A DNA stretch of 64,000 bases, taken from the NCBI RefSeq assembly GCF_001632365.1, contig NW_024468536.1:248001-312000 (forward strand), written 5' to 3'. Below are positions 47,090-59,473 of the stretch, one piece after another. The translations under genes were made by a program, and so were the position numbers. The notes beneath the pieces were generated by a model that was given only the letters and a program-made list of their open reading frames with translations, did no database searches and was not told the DNA's origin. This DNA comes from Laetiporus sulphureus 93-53 (taxonomy: Eukaryota; Basidiomycota; Agaricomycetes; Polyporales; Laetiporaceae). Every line of letters starts with the position of its first letter. Within the stretch, counting starts at the first letter, position 1.

Positions 47090-48548
47090 AGAAAGCGCGG
47101 TAGCCGAGTGGCCTGTATGGCCGAAAGTCATTCATGATCCGTGCCACTGGGGCACGCGCTTCCACTCCTTGTGACTAGGACATCTTCGCTAGAATGCGTC
47201 GTTGCATCATTGAAAGAGCGTGGCCAGAGGGATGGCATGCCACGAGGCAGTGAAACGGGGGCGATGCTATCATTGGAAAATTCAAGCCGCCGATACGATT
47301 GGGGCACATCCGGTATAATGAGCCACGCATACGGACGCCCAGCACGCGTGCGGGATGCGGCGGTGGGCATGCGAGGACAATGATTGTTTTCCGTGTCGTC
47401 GCTTTCGGAGAGGTTCACATCCTTTGGGAAGGTGGTAGCTTGTAACTAATTCACCTACTTATTTAAAGGTGAGCTCTCAGCGCGTAGAATCTCGATACGA
47501 CGAACTAAGTGGATGTGATAGAGCCAGTGCCGATCGTGGAGTAACATGGCTTTCGCACCAACCTTTCGTAACTCAAACGTCCCTTCGACGAGTCTGCTAC
47601 ACAGAGGTCGTACATCGTATCAGTACATGCTTCGCAATAACCTCAACAGCAAGCCGAACTTTCTCTTCTTTGCGGCATCCTGATCTTCTGCTGTGTGCGT
47701 CACCACGGGTGCCGACACAACTCCCCGCGATATAGGCCTGATTATGCCAGCGACGACGCGAATCGTCAAGGATGTGATGTGGCATCAATACAGTTGTGAC
47801 GTTCTACACGCAACATGGGCTGGCTTGGACGTACAGAAGAGTACTCACTGGACATGCCGCCAGTCATTGACGGCAGCAATCAGGACTGATGTGCCTTCGT
47901 TCTAGGTTGTTGATATCTTTGAGCTTCTCGATTTTATGCCCGCCTTCGAATCAAGGCATCGAGAGTGTTTTGATGAGCGGGAGGTTTATCAGAGTGTGAG
48001 CAAAGGTACACACTATTCTCGCCCCAAACGTACTCTCTTCGAGATGGCTACACTATAACCACCACCGACCGTCCTCCCCTTCTTTGTCGGTGCCAAAAGC
48101 TTCGCATCGTGCAGGAGTCAGGTTCTTTGATTTACTCCTCGTGGTTGTCGCTCAATCTCTTTGTCGTCGTCGCCCTCGCCCTACCATTCTCGCCAGAATT
48201 GATTCTCGTGCCTTCGACAGGCGGCGTCGGTGTCACTTGATGGCGATGTCCGCGAGGATGTTTGCGTATCGCTCGTTCTTGCTCGCCTGCCTTGCTGGGA
48301 TATGCACTATCGATGATCGTGAGACGATGGTCGGCACGGCAAGCACGGAGCGCGGCAGGCGTCTCGCCCGAACGCCTCCTTGGAGTCGACCAAGACGTCG
48401 ACGAGTCTGTAGTTATCGCCGCTCATTCTCTCACAACGATCTCAGTGCACTAGCAAGATCAAATCACGACGATACGGCCGCCAGCACATCATGTTTGATC
48501 GTGAGTCGACCGCACTTGACAGCGTGTAACGTGTGGACCTCATTGACG
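47090..48548. other. Gene-poor region between F-box gene 3 and the BBC1-like gene
   Basis: Near 47099-47113 and 47236-47247 lie the GTAGCCGAGTGGCC and TGCCACGAGG words shared with the other F-box promoters. A frame is open from 48084 into the BBC1-like gene, but it has a low-complexity, arginine-rich leader and is probably untranslated. No separate gene seen. Confidence 0.45.
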
Positions 48549-50274
48549 ATGGTCTTAGAGCTCAAGGACAAGGCCGGCAAGGCCAAGGAGTATGGCGTAA
48601 ACAAATTCACTACGACAAGAGACCACATGAAAAGCCAGCCAAGCAAGAATCTCAATTGGAATGTCGACCACAGGGCCCACCCTCCTCCACCCCCTGCCGC
48701 TCGTCCCAAGAATACCTTTGCACCACCACCTTCAAGATCAGGATCCTCCTCAAGTTCGATTCCAGCACGCAGCCCGAGCGAGGTCTCACCTTCTCCCAGC
48801 AATCGGAGCCCACTCGCGCCTCCTCCGGCCCCTCCAAGACCGGGAGCATCAGCAGTTGTGAGGAAGACGACCCGTCCGAGTGACACGTCGCCGAGCATGC
48901 CTCCTCCTCCTCCAAGCAGGATCACATCGAGCTACAGGACTGCTTCTCCGCACCATGTCGGCGACGGGCCTGATCACATTGACTGGGCGAATCTGTCTCC
49001 GGAGGATAAGGAGGTCTTCTTCAGCTGGTTGGATGAGTTTTTCGCTAGGTATCTCAGCACCTCGGTTCCCCCGAGCATAGCAGGAGGGTCGGTCAAAATC
49101 CTGCAGCGGTCACCTCAAACATCACCGCATCCCGCCCCTCCATCTCGAGCATCGTCCACAATGGCTCCGGTAAGCGTCAATCTACGCGCGTCTATTCGTT
49201 TATTCATACTTTGCAGCCCCAGGTCCCAAAGTGGTCCAGGCCACCCCTTCCCACCGCTGCCACCGATGGTGCGGATCTTAACTAGTCTATGTCTCGAGCA
49301 CGGTTTCACACGTTGTAGAGCAATTTATGACATCACACCCTGCGCCCACGCAACATGGGAGTGCTGCGCTCGACCTTGCATGTTATTTCTCGTCCTCAGC
49401 ACATTGGGACTCTGCTTGGTATGCGTCTGACAACCCACTGCGTGCCCCGCCGCTTGAGGGCAACACACAAATCCAGCTGGCGGGATCCATGGAGCAACAT
49501 GGGTTGAGAAAGATGGTATATGGCGGGGTGCTCTTCGCTGACCTGAGCATATGTTGGTTCACCATCGAGTTTCCCACGAACGGTGCTGCAGATCCAAATG
49601 ACGCGCGTGCCGTCAAGCGTGCAGCGCGCTACTTGCCGCGGCCGCTTGCCATGGACCGGGCTGCGCTCGTGGACGCGCACGAGAGGTACAGCGAGACGAT
49701 CGCCGCATTCGCGGAGAGCTTCGAAGAGAGCGGGCAGTACTGCGGACGCGGGGAATGTTGGGACCTCGCGCATCAGGCATTGGAGTACTTCCAGCAGTTC
49801 GACTATGTGCCGCGGCCGGTGACGAGTATCTGGCGTACGCACGGGCACCTTATCTTCGAGGGCAAGGCGACTGGCAGGGGCGGGCCGCAGTATGGGCGGT
49901 GGCGCGGGGGAGATGACAGGGTGCGCAGAGGCGACATTGTCGAATGGCGGAGGGTGAAGTTCGGGATGAGCATGGGTTGGCAGACCGTCACTCAGGTCTT
50001 GGGCGACCCGGACCACACGGCTATAATCGTGGGCGATGCGGTTCCCGCGGTGGCAGTGGCGGATGGGCAGAGCGTGAAGCCTGCAGAGCTGGGGACGCTG
50101 GAGGTGGTCGAGCAGAGTGTGAGCACTGGGCAGACGCCGCATCGGTCGAAGTACGTGTTGAGCGGGTTGGAGGAGGGCGAGATGTGGATATACCGGCCGG
50201 TGAGCATGGAGGCGTACGTTGGTTGCTTTTTGGAGGCCAAGTGCCCAGAGGGAATCAATGCACAGTCGATTTAA
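48549..50274 (+). CDS. BBC1: BBC1/AIM3-like actin-patch protein with proline-rich N-terminal half
   Basis: In yeast BBC1 binds type I myosin and restrains actin assembly at endocytic patches. Three exons give 542 aa: 48549-49169, 49217-49268, 49319-50274. Residues 1-35 carry a lysine-rich start (LELKDKAGKAKEYGVNKFTT), followed by a long Pro/Ser-rich region with polyproline SH3-ligand-like runs. Near residue 145 is an acidic block DHIDWANLSPEDKEVFFSWL. The C-terminal half is a compact conserved domain: AALDLACYFSSSAHWDSAW, VLFADLSICWFTI, YCGRGECWDLAHQALEYF, RTHGHLIFEG, RRGDIVEWR, PDHTAIIV and EGEMWIYRPV. No N-terminal SH3 domain is seen here, unlike the yeast protein. Assignment rests on that C-terminal domain. 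Confidence 0.8.
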
Positions 50275-50624
50275 GGGTCCAAATGCTGCTAGTTTTTGCT
50301 CATCATTCATTTCCTCATCGTGTGGTGTTTATGGACTGGATTCAGACTTTGTACAATATACATGATTGTTCACTGGCTTGTACACTGACGATGCTCGATA
50401 TAAGTCAATACAGGCATTACTTCATTTTTCACAGCGAAATCAGCACTGCTCACGACTTATTGAAAGCGGCTGGGTGTGGTGATGAGGATAGTCGGATGTT
50501 AGTGTATGCGAATCTATGTGGATCGTTACTAGAGCGCTTGTGGCACTTGATCACTGCGCGCTCTTTGAACAGCGCCATTCTTTCCTCTTCATTTTGTCTC
50601 TTGAATCCACACTCGCTCTGAAAA
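50275..50624. other. Intergenic region
   Basis: A short spacer between two genes in the same direction. No gene seen. Confidence 0.5.
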
Positions 50625-51854
<1,230 letters not shown>

Positions 51855-52197
51855 CGTACCTCGCGTAGTCTTAACGTGGCTCGTTTGGTCATTATGAATC
51901 CGGACTCAGATGATGGTATGTGCTGTAGATCTATATCCCAAAAATACACTACTGTACATATAAATGCATACAGTGGCTGTTCAAACGTTCATGAGCCGAC
52001 CACTGTCTTCAGCGATCCATAGACATACACCTCATATACGCTCTTCTGCACAGCGTTCTCTTGCCGAATGCCTCGATCGCTCCTGCCAGGGTATGGATTG
52101 GCAGGCACGGCACTTCGGGGACAAAACGGTCAGATTCGCAATAGTTGGTGAAGTGTGGTCCTTACAGGACGCTGCGCCGTCGGCGAAAATGACTCGT
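51855..52197. other. Convergent spacer DIM1/BolA
   Basis: 343 bp between the two stop codons. No gene seen. It must hold both terminators. Confidence 0.5.
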
Positions 52198-52646
52198 TCA
52201 GGGCTGTATTAGCTGCGTCTCGTACTGCTTTGGAGTGAGGGTTTTCTGTGAACGGTCCACGGTCAACATGCCACCTCTAGATCTTGCACCTGAGTCGAAA
52301 AGGAACCCACCTGCGAGAACGCATGCATCCGAGCAATCTGATCTCTAAGCACCTGGTTGACTAGATCATAACGCATTGACAATCAGATGCGATTCCGAGA
52401 TTAAATCTGAAAGGAAGCGCACTGAATCGATGTCTAGCCAATGTGTTCTTGCCCTCGAACGCCTGCAGTTATACACGATCGTCCAGACGCTCGTCTTGAT
52501 GCTCCAGAACGAGCCCAACTCACCGGGCTCACCACGAACACAGCATAGTTCTCTCCACACCCATTCGACTGATCATGGATCTCCAAATGAATGATGGGTA
52601 TCGCTGCGCGGATGGCATTCTCGAGCTCGACCTGTGAGATGGGCAT
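52198..52646 (-). CDS. BOL2: BolA-like protein (BolA2/FRA2 type)
   Basis: BolA2-type proteins pair with monothiol glutaredoxins in cytosolic Fe-S sensing and trafficking. Four exons give 86 aa: 52524-52646, 52423-52462, 52311-52360, 52198-52245. The protein starts MPISQVELENAIRAAIP, continues LEIHDQSNGCGENYAVFVV (the GCG motif of the BolA2 group) and then AFEGKNTLARHR, with the conserved His near the end of exon 2. It ends INQVLRDQIARMHAFSQKTL. Length and motif order are complete. Confidence 0.9.
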
Positions 52647-54035
52647 GGCGAGGAGGCAGCAGAATGAGCGTCGAGGGGTGCCGGGGGTGTCAAAGTGTAT
52701 CTGATAAGATGGTCGCCTTCGATGGACTTGAGATTTATGTACGAAAGCCTCGGCAACACCCGATAGTAACGCCCATAGGCCGCTTATGAAGACTCGGGCT
52801 TTCACTGCGAGATACTCGTCCTCGTGAGCAAATGGCGGCCGCGACATTATCATCTTGCACCCTACGGCTGGACAGGCATCTCTGGATGCAAGAGAAGCAA
52901 GCGGCCTTGCCAGATGGTGCGATCATTCGCCATCTTCCGTAATTATACGAAGGGTCGAAGTCAAGCGTCCAAACAATCGTTTTTTCGGGGCCAGGAATAA
53001 TAAACTACAGCGAACAGAGAGGTCGTCTAATCATGCCTATATGAAGGGGGACTCGTACGGAAACTGAGAATAGTGAGCATCCTACAGTCGAGTGCAGATA
53101 CGTCCTGTGCTGACCCACCGCATCTCACCGGAGCATAACAGTAGTTAGCATACATGTACTATGGTACTATTGTTCGCTACTAGATCAGCAATACGTTTTA
53201 CAGGCTCCTTGCGCGGGTTGGAAACGAACTCAGCACTGCGAATTGGTGCTCACCGATTGAAAGATAAGTATGAGTGCTCTTTATCACAAAGCTCATTGAA
53301 ACCACCAATTATGGTAGTAACTAAAGACAGTAACTGAGACAAATTGTATCACCACATAGCCATCATAAGCGAAGACCACCCTGTCCAGCATCGAAGACTC
53401 AGCATCATGAGATCGAGTACCGTAAGCTGATTGCCCAGATCCATTGTCATCCACGAGGTGCTGGTTCGAATGTATTCATAAAGAAACGTCGCGCCTCATG
53501 CGCATTGCCGCTCATAAATGTCTCCCCATGACCCGGTTGGCTCTGTGGTGGTATCAGTCAAGATTAGGCTCCTCTCCTGGTTCACCGTCGATCGGTGTCG
53601 TTGACTTGCTTAACGCTCCGATCGTGGACTGGCGGCACCGGCGGCCTCATGTAATAATGTCGCACCAGGCGCCCCGAATATGTCAAAGACGCCAAGTGAG
53701 ATTCGCCTCAGCGTGCTTCGACAGGTGTGTACCCGAACACGTTTTCTCAGAGAGCCGGCGGAGCAGAGGTGTTGAAATTGTGCGGCATGCATGGATAGTG
53801 TCTTGCTCTTGTGGCTGGCCAGATGGCTGAACATTACGCGACGAACACGAGTTGCATGGCTTACCTAACGGGGAGTGGCTGGTGTGACAACCAATCTGCT
53901 GCCACCCATTGTTCTTTCAGGTCGAGCCGCTGCACGGCTCATGCTCCTCCCCCCAGTTCTCATCTGTATTCTGCATTTAATATCTCATTCTACAACCGTA
54001 GAGCAGCTTCGTTCCCTCAGTTGACTTCATCGCCT
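52647..54035. other. Gene-free stretch
   Basis: No gene supported. A 128-codon frame at 53444-53830 has the composition of chance coding (many Arg, Cys and Trp) and no homologue I recognise. The promoter of the broken F-box copy should lie at the right end. Confidence 0.4.
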
Positions 54036-55474
54036 ATGTCATGTACGTGACCGCCGTAACTTTTGGCGTCGTATTGCCTCGACTAATTCTTATTCTAGCG
54101 ATGCCCCTTGCCACTCGCGTGATGGTGCTTCGCTCTGCTGAAGAGAAGTCCCCAAGACTTTCAGTAGAACTAACCGACATGATTATCGACGAACTTCGTG
54201 ACGACATGTCGACCCTTCGAAACACCTGCATCGTACATAGTTCGTAGACACAAACAAGCCAGAAGCATCTCTTCCACTTCGTAGAGGTGACCGATGTCCG
54301 TCATCCGTGCGCGTTCTTCGAGCTCCTGTCCCGCTCTGAACATCTTGGATTGTATGTGCGAGAGCTGCGCATCATTCTGCCAGAGCTGGACACACTGGGG
54401 CAGAGGGAGATCGTCCAGAGCATACCCTTACGATGCAAATGCGTACAGAAGCTCGAACTGCGTGGTGCTTGGATATCCTTCACGGAGAAGGATTTCAGAC
54501 AACTTGACGCGGTGAAAGAACTTACATTGGTCATAGAGCATAGCAACATTGATGTCCTTCAATCCGCTCTGCGGGCATATCAGGGACTCGAGAGCTTGAC
54601 CGTTAACGCCCTTGAGGGCTCCATAGAGGATCGCATCATCTTTGATTCTCCTGTGAATGCCTTAAAGCGTCTTCATTCTATGGACGCAGGACCTGACTTT
54701 GATTAGTTCTTCCTCGCACGGCCTTACCGGTATTCTCTCATCGTTGGCTTACCACCCGCTACCATCATTGGAGTCGCTTGCAGCTGCCATCTCCACGGAG
54801 TGTGATCTCGAGGCCCTATGTGCATTCCTGCGCATACATGGAAAGGATATTTCATCTTTAGATTTACGCTTTCCGAGGTGCATCTTCAGCGTTCGTGAGT
54901 TCTCCACCACTTTCAATTACAGCTAATCACAGCTGAACGCATCATAGATCGTAGTGCATCATCTCTTGCAGATGTCATAGCAAAAGGTTGTCTCAACTTT
55001 CATCGGGTTAGCATCTCGTCGCCAGTGCACTTATGGTTCAAGGAATTGGTTCCTGTCCTTGGACGCACTGCCGTGCAAGAATTCGTGTTCGACTTCGATG
55101 GTGCAGGATTCTGGATTTCGCCTACAGATAAGATCTTCGGGTCGGAGGCACCGTTCTCTGCAGCGACCAGTGTCACCATGAACCTCTACGTTAGGCCCGC
55201 GGATACGATGTTCATTGGGTTCTACCTACCTGAATTCCGGCGAGAATGGTCGAGGCTGCATTCTTCGCAAGTGTTGTTCATCAACGTTTTCCCTGAAGAG
55301 TGGGTGTCTCCTAACTTACAGTGGTGGTCTTTCTTTCTGAACGGTTGTGCAGCGAGACCGAACGCGGTAATCGGTGAAAAACATATTGTCAAGTGGCCAC
55401 TTGAGGAACGCTTCTTTCTGATGTCACGCCACCTGGTGGTTGATGGTGTAAGCTCTTGTTGGGAACCCATCTAA
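54036..55474 (+). pseudogene. F-box-like family copy 4, broken
   Basis: Same family as the gene at 58.1 kb. The first coding exon is 7 nt (54036-54042, ATGTCAT); exon 2 starts at 54099. The F-box-like part LSVELTDMIIDELRDD is interrupted by TAG at 54245-54247, where the intact paralog has a Trp codon. The frame resumes unchanged (SQKHLFHF, EHLGLYVRELRIILP, SFTEKDFRQLD) and then shifts by one base near 54700, after which LPSLESLAAAIS and AFLRIHGKDISSLDLRF are in another frame. A further exon after an intron near 54895-54950 runs to 55474. Two independent lesions make this a likely pseudogene; readthrough or an assembly error cannot be excluded. Confidence 0.72.
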
Positions 55475-58127
55475 CGATGTTTTGTCTACATATCGACGTG
55501 CCATCACTGCTTCTGGCCGTCTCATACATTGCACGTTGTCACATTCCTCCGTGCTTCTTTTGCGCGTCCTGTCCTCTAGTTTCTTTGTGGAATGTATCAC
55601 GTATTCTCTGAAACCTCACAATGGTTTCCGACGCAATTGAGATTTATGTTCCATATACCATGCGTGGGTAGAGATGTTGCAGCTGCGACGAAGCTGACCT
55701 TAATTCTTAACAGTCGGTCGGTAGTACTACTACGACCTAACATTTCACTAAAGCGAACATCTAGTTCTCAACAGTTAGGCATGTACCAGTCATTTTTCCT
55801 TGCTGATCGACGCGCGGATGGCACGCTCGAGCTTCCATGATGCATGGGCGCGGGAGGATGAGTGTGATGGGACTTTGTGGCGTCAACTTCTAGAAGAGCC
55901 GGGCAATCCCCGAAAGGTTGAGTTGATTCGCCGCTATTCGCAGGTCGCGTTGTTTTTTTTGATACAATTTACATACCGCCGAAGGCGGTCGGGGGTGTGT
56001 CTAGGTACAAGTTGGGCATAGGACTACGTAGGTAGGAGCATATGTAAAGGTGTGAACAGATCACGTCCGAGTCAGAACCTAACCGGGATCGTACATTATA
56101 GATGCCGCTTCCTAAGCTGAGCGGTTGCTTGCGAGGTAAGGAAGAGTGAGCCGGGCAATGCGAAGTGCTACGACGGTGTGTTGGGGGGAGAGGGTTCGGC
56201 CGGGCGAACGCGTGGTTTGTGCATCCACGCGAGGAGCGGTGCTCGGGGTCTGGATAGCGAGTGTCCGGGGTCCTGGCAACATGGCCAGGCTCCTGATTCG
56301 CTGGCTGACGATCCAGGGCTTCCGAGCGCGTTTGGGCCGAAACTCTCGAGCGTACAGCGGCTGCGTAGCTGCCTAACGAGGGAGGCATGACTACACCACT
56401 GCTACACGCTAAGAAAACAAGGAGTGGGAGGGTGGGAGAAGAAAACTGCTACACAGCGTGGTAGCGAGTGTCGTGGCGATGAGGAAGAGACGTAGCGCGC
56501 GCATGTCAGGTGAGCGCGTCTCTTCTTCTCCCACTTGCTTAGTAAGCAAGCGTTCGTCCCAGTGCTTGTTTCTCGCGCTGGGACTGAACTTCACTTGGTC
56601 CAGGCATCGCTATCCCGGAGGAAGGCGGCTAGAGTGGACCAAGCGTCTTTGAATCGAAATAAGTCCGGTATGCGCAGGTCTTTATTGGGGCGAGAAAGGT
56701 GCCGTCTAGCTCGCAGGTCGCGTACTACGACAACAATCCTTCACTATCCTCAGCGTTAATCTGATGCAAATGCAAAGTGCGACGGCAAGCTTGGCAACAA
56801 CCTGCGCACTGTATTCGGTAGATAAACCAGACTGTTCGACGGATGCCAACTACCTTAGAATCATTATGGCGCCTGAGGGACATGCCTTAAGGGTGGGTAT
56901 CGAATACACTCTGCAGTGATAATGCGCTGCCTAACTCAGACCTTGACTAGCGCAAACGTCGTTGGGCTCTAGCACTGCGCATCCTTGTCGATTTCCTGCA
57001 TCATTCATTGTATCCCCTCATATAATGACAACGGATTTCATTCCTCTAAGATACACTGCATACAATATGTCTACGTGAATCCCCCGCAGGTGTTCTTGCT
57101 CGCGATTACCCGCCATGAAGGCCAGCGACGCTTCATGGCAGGCTGATATTCCCCGTGCGGCGCGCCACATGTCACGCCTCGCAAGCGCTCTGCCATCGAC
57201 GTATTCTGAAATGGCCACGCGAGAGGATTGACTGAATAGCTTGGTACTAGGTGAGTAGGTATGTGATTTCGGCTGATTTGGGTGTTCGTTAATTATACCG
57301 GAGAAGGAAGCCATCATAACACCTCTCGCGTATAATCGTTTAGCATACAACTGTCAAGGTAGACTACGTAGCCAATGTCCACAGTCCAAGCCGAAAGGCA
57401 GCAAGATGTCGCTTTGCGACATACTGAATACCCACGAATTCCACGAGGCAGAGTTATCCTGTTTCAGAATCTCATTATGTGCGGATGCAAGCGCCACGAG
57501 AATATTATTGCCTATCACCGCCGCAGCAGACGGGTACGTCGTCTCTATAGGTTCATGCGGTCGGCGCTATCGATGATGTCAGGACTTGAGCATGGAGGCG
57601 AGAGGGCGGCCCGAGCACCCCAATGTGGTAACGCCCCGCCAGATGCCATCGCCTCGCGTTGCACATATAATCCCGACACGCAGATGCACCTATCGTTGCG
57701 GCAGTCGCGACTGCACCTCGTTTTCGTTATCGCAATGTGCCAGTGCCACTGGCCGCTGACAGTCGAGACCATCAGTCAGTGGCCCAAGTGTTCTCTATAT
57801 GGAAACGTCACGCCGCACGCCGGATACTCCGACACGCTCATCACGAGAGAGGGCTCCAGACTTTCTCGGCAGATGTGTCCCGACCATGTTATTGGGTGCC
57901 GCACAACTCGTGTTGCTGGCCACACGGCTGGATGCGGAGTGCCCTTCCGCGAGACACATGAGCCTTCTGGAAGGTGTCTCGCGCAGCTATGATCAAGTGG
58001 CTTCAATTGTTCACACCTCAGACGCTATAAGCTGTGCGTGTCGGCAACCGTTGCTACACTCTTCTCCCTCTTGCATTCCCTCATGTTGCATCCCGCCCAC
58101 CCAAGAGCCACTTCAATTCAGATAGCT
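55475..58127. other. Long gene-free stretch
   Basis: No gene supported. It holds a short hairpin (CCGCCGAAGGCGG near 55977), a GC-rich block at 56100-56400 and a perfect inverted word CTTGCTTA/TAAGCAAG near 56536-56552. The 205-codon frame at 57375-57992 overlaps the next gene's upstream region and looks like chance coding. Confidence 0.35.
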
Positions 58128-59473
58128 ATGTCACGTGTGGCGCCACATCATATATTGTGTTCATCCTTCGCTCATTGGTACCTTTGTCAGCGGCGTCCAT
58201 TGCCACCCGCTCAACGACGTACCGTCCAGCGTTCCCGAAGTATCCAAGGGTTCCCCAAGAGTTGACAAACATGATCATCAACAACCTCCGCGGAGACACA
58301 TCAACACTTCGAGTTACCTCCCTGGTTCACCGCTCTTGGGTACAGGAAAGCCAGAAGAACCTCTTCTACTCTGTGGACATCACCAGGTCCGGCCGGATGT
58401 ATGCGTTCTTCAGGCTCCTTCGCCGCCATCAACACATTGGACTATATGTACGAGAGTTGCGAATCGTTCTGCCTAAGCCCTCCAGGAGCGGGAAATTTGC
58501 TACCAGGGATAGAGGAGTAGCGCGGCGAATTCCTCTGCATTGCAAACTTGTCCAAAAGCTTGAGCTGGGTGGGTCATGGATACCCTTCACTGAAAAAGAG
58601 TTCGCGGCGATGGGCCTGGTGAAGCAGCTCAAGGTCGATATATGTTTCAGCAACATTGATGTCCTTCAATCTACGCTTAAAACCCGTAACGGACTCACAG
58701 GCTTGAGCATTAGGTCATCCATAACTACTGCATCCAACAACATGACCTTTGACCTTCCTTTCAACAATCTGAAGCACCTTCATATCGAGGCCGTACTTCC
58801 ACCCTTTCGCATGGATCTTGTACGGCCCAATAATGTTCTCTCGTCATTCCTCCAGCATGCATTGCCAGCACTGGAGTCGTTGAGAGTTGACATCTTCTCT
58901 GACGATGACGTAAAGTCTCTAAGCGAGTTTCTGCGCAGGAGGGGAGGCAACTTGACATCCTTGGATTTGCGCTTTTCTCTTTGGTATGAAGGAGACGGTG
59001 AGCCCAACACCTCACTCTTCATAAATAAAGACTTACTGATCACGCCGAAACTGATAGTCTCAGCTCTTGCCAGTGCCCTCGAGAGTTGCTGCACTGTTAA
59101 TCAGATCCGTGTTAGATCAAATAGATCGGGTTGGTTAAGAGGAGCGGTAGATTGTCTTGGGCGAACTCCCGTTCAAGATTTAACCATTGATGTGTTGAGC
59201 TCAAGATTGACACCCATCGCCACTTGCCTAGTTCTTCATGGCCAGCCTTCGGAGCGTACCTTTTCTCGAGCATCCAAAATCACAGTGAATCTCTATCCTG
59301 ATTCGCAGCAGAGTGAGACATGGGCCAAATCGGAGGCGCGTCGTTTCCAAATGAAGTGGGCGACATTGAAGTCGTCAAAGGCCCTCTATGTCAACGTGAT
59401 TACTGAGAGGTGCGATCTTCGCGGTTTTCGATTGCAGTTCCGCTATTCTAAACGGCTTTACAGCGAGATTTAG
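58128..59473 (+). CDS. F-box-like family protein 5
   Basis: 429 aa in two exons: a 7-nt first coding exon (58128-58134, ATGTCAC) and a long exon 58191-59473. The start was chosen because the broken paralog at 54.0 kb shows the same ATGTCA-plus-one-base exon and the same acceptor position; the long exon has no suitable ATG before the F-box. F-box-like part: YPRVPQELTNMIINNLRGD and TSLVHRSWVQESQKNLFYS. The middle carries HIGLYVRELRIVLP and EFLRRRGGNLTSLDLRF. The downstream intron present in family members 1-4 is absent here. Intact. Target unknown. Confidence 0.78.

Noticed and set aside
48084..48548. Open frame extending the BBC1-like gene 155 codons upstream.
   Set aside because: The extension is low-complexity and arginine-rich, with no family similarity; the conserved start of the protein is at 48549.
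49270..49320. Stop codons within the BBC1-like frame near 49280-49315.
   Set aside because: They fall inside a 50-nt intron (49269-49318); splicing joins two frames in phase and restores the conserved domain.
49396..50310. A 304-codon minus-strand frame opposite the BBC1-like gene.
   Set aside because: It is the antisense shadow of the strongly coding, GC-rich + strand exon; its composition is His/Arg/Pro-rich without motifs.
53444..53830. 128-codon frame between BolA and the broken F-box copy.
   Set aside because: No recognisable domain, unusual amino acid composition and several overlapping alternative frames.
57375..57992. A 205-codon + strand frame upstream of F-box gene 5.
   Set aside because: Biased to Arg, Cys and His, no family features and no splice partners; overlapping frames are equally long, so chance is likely.
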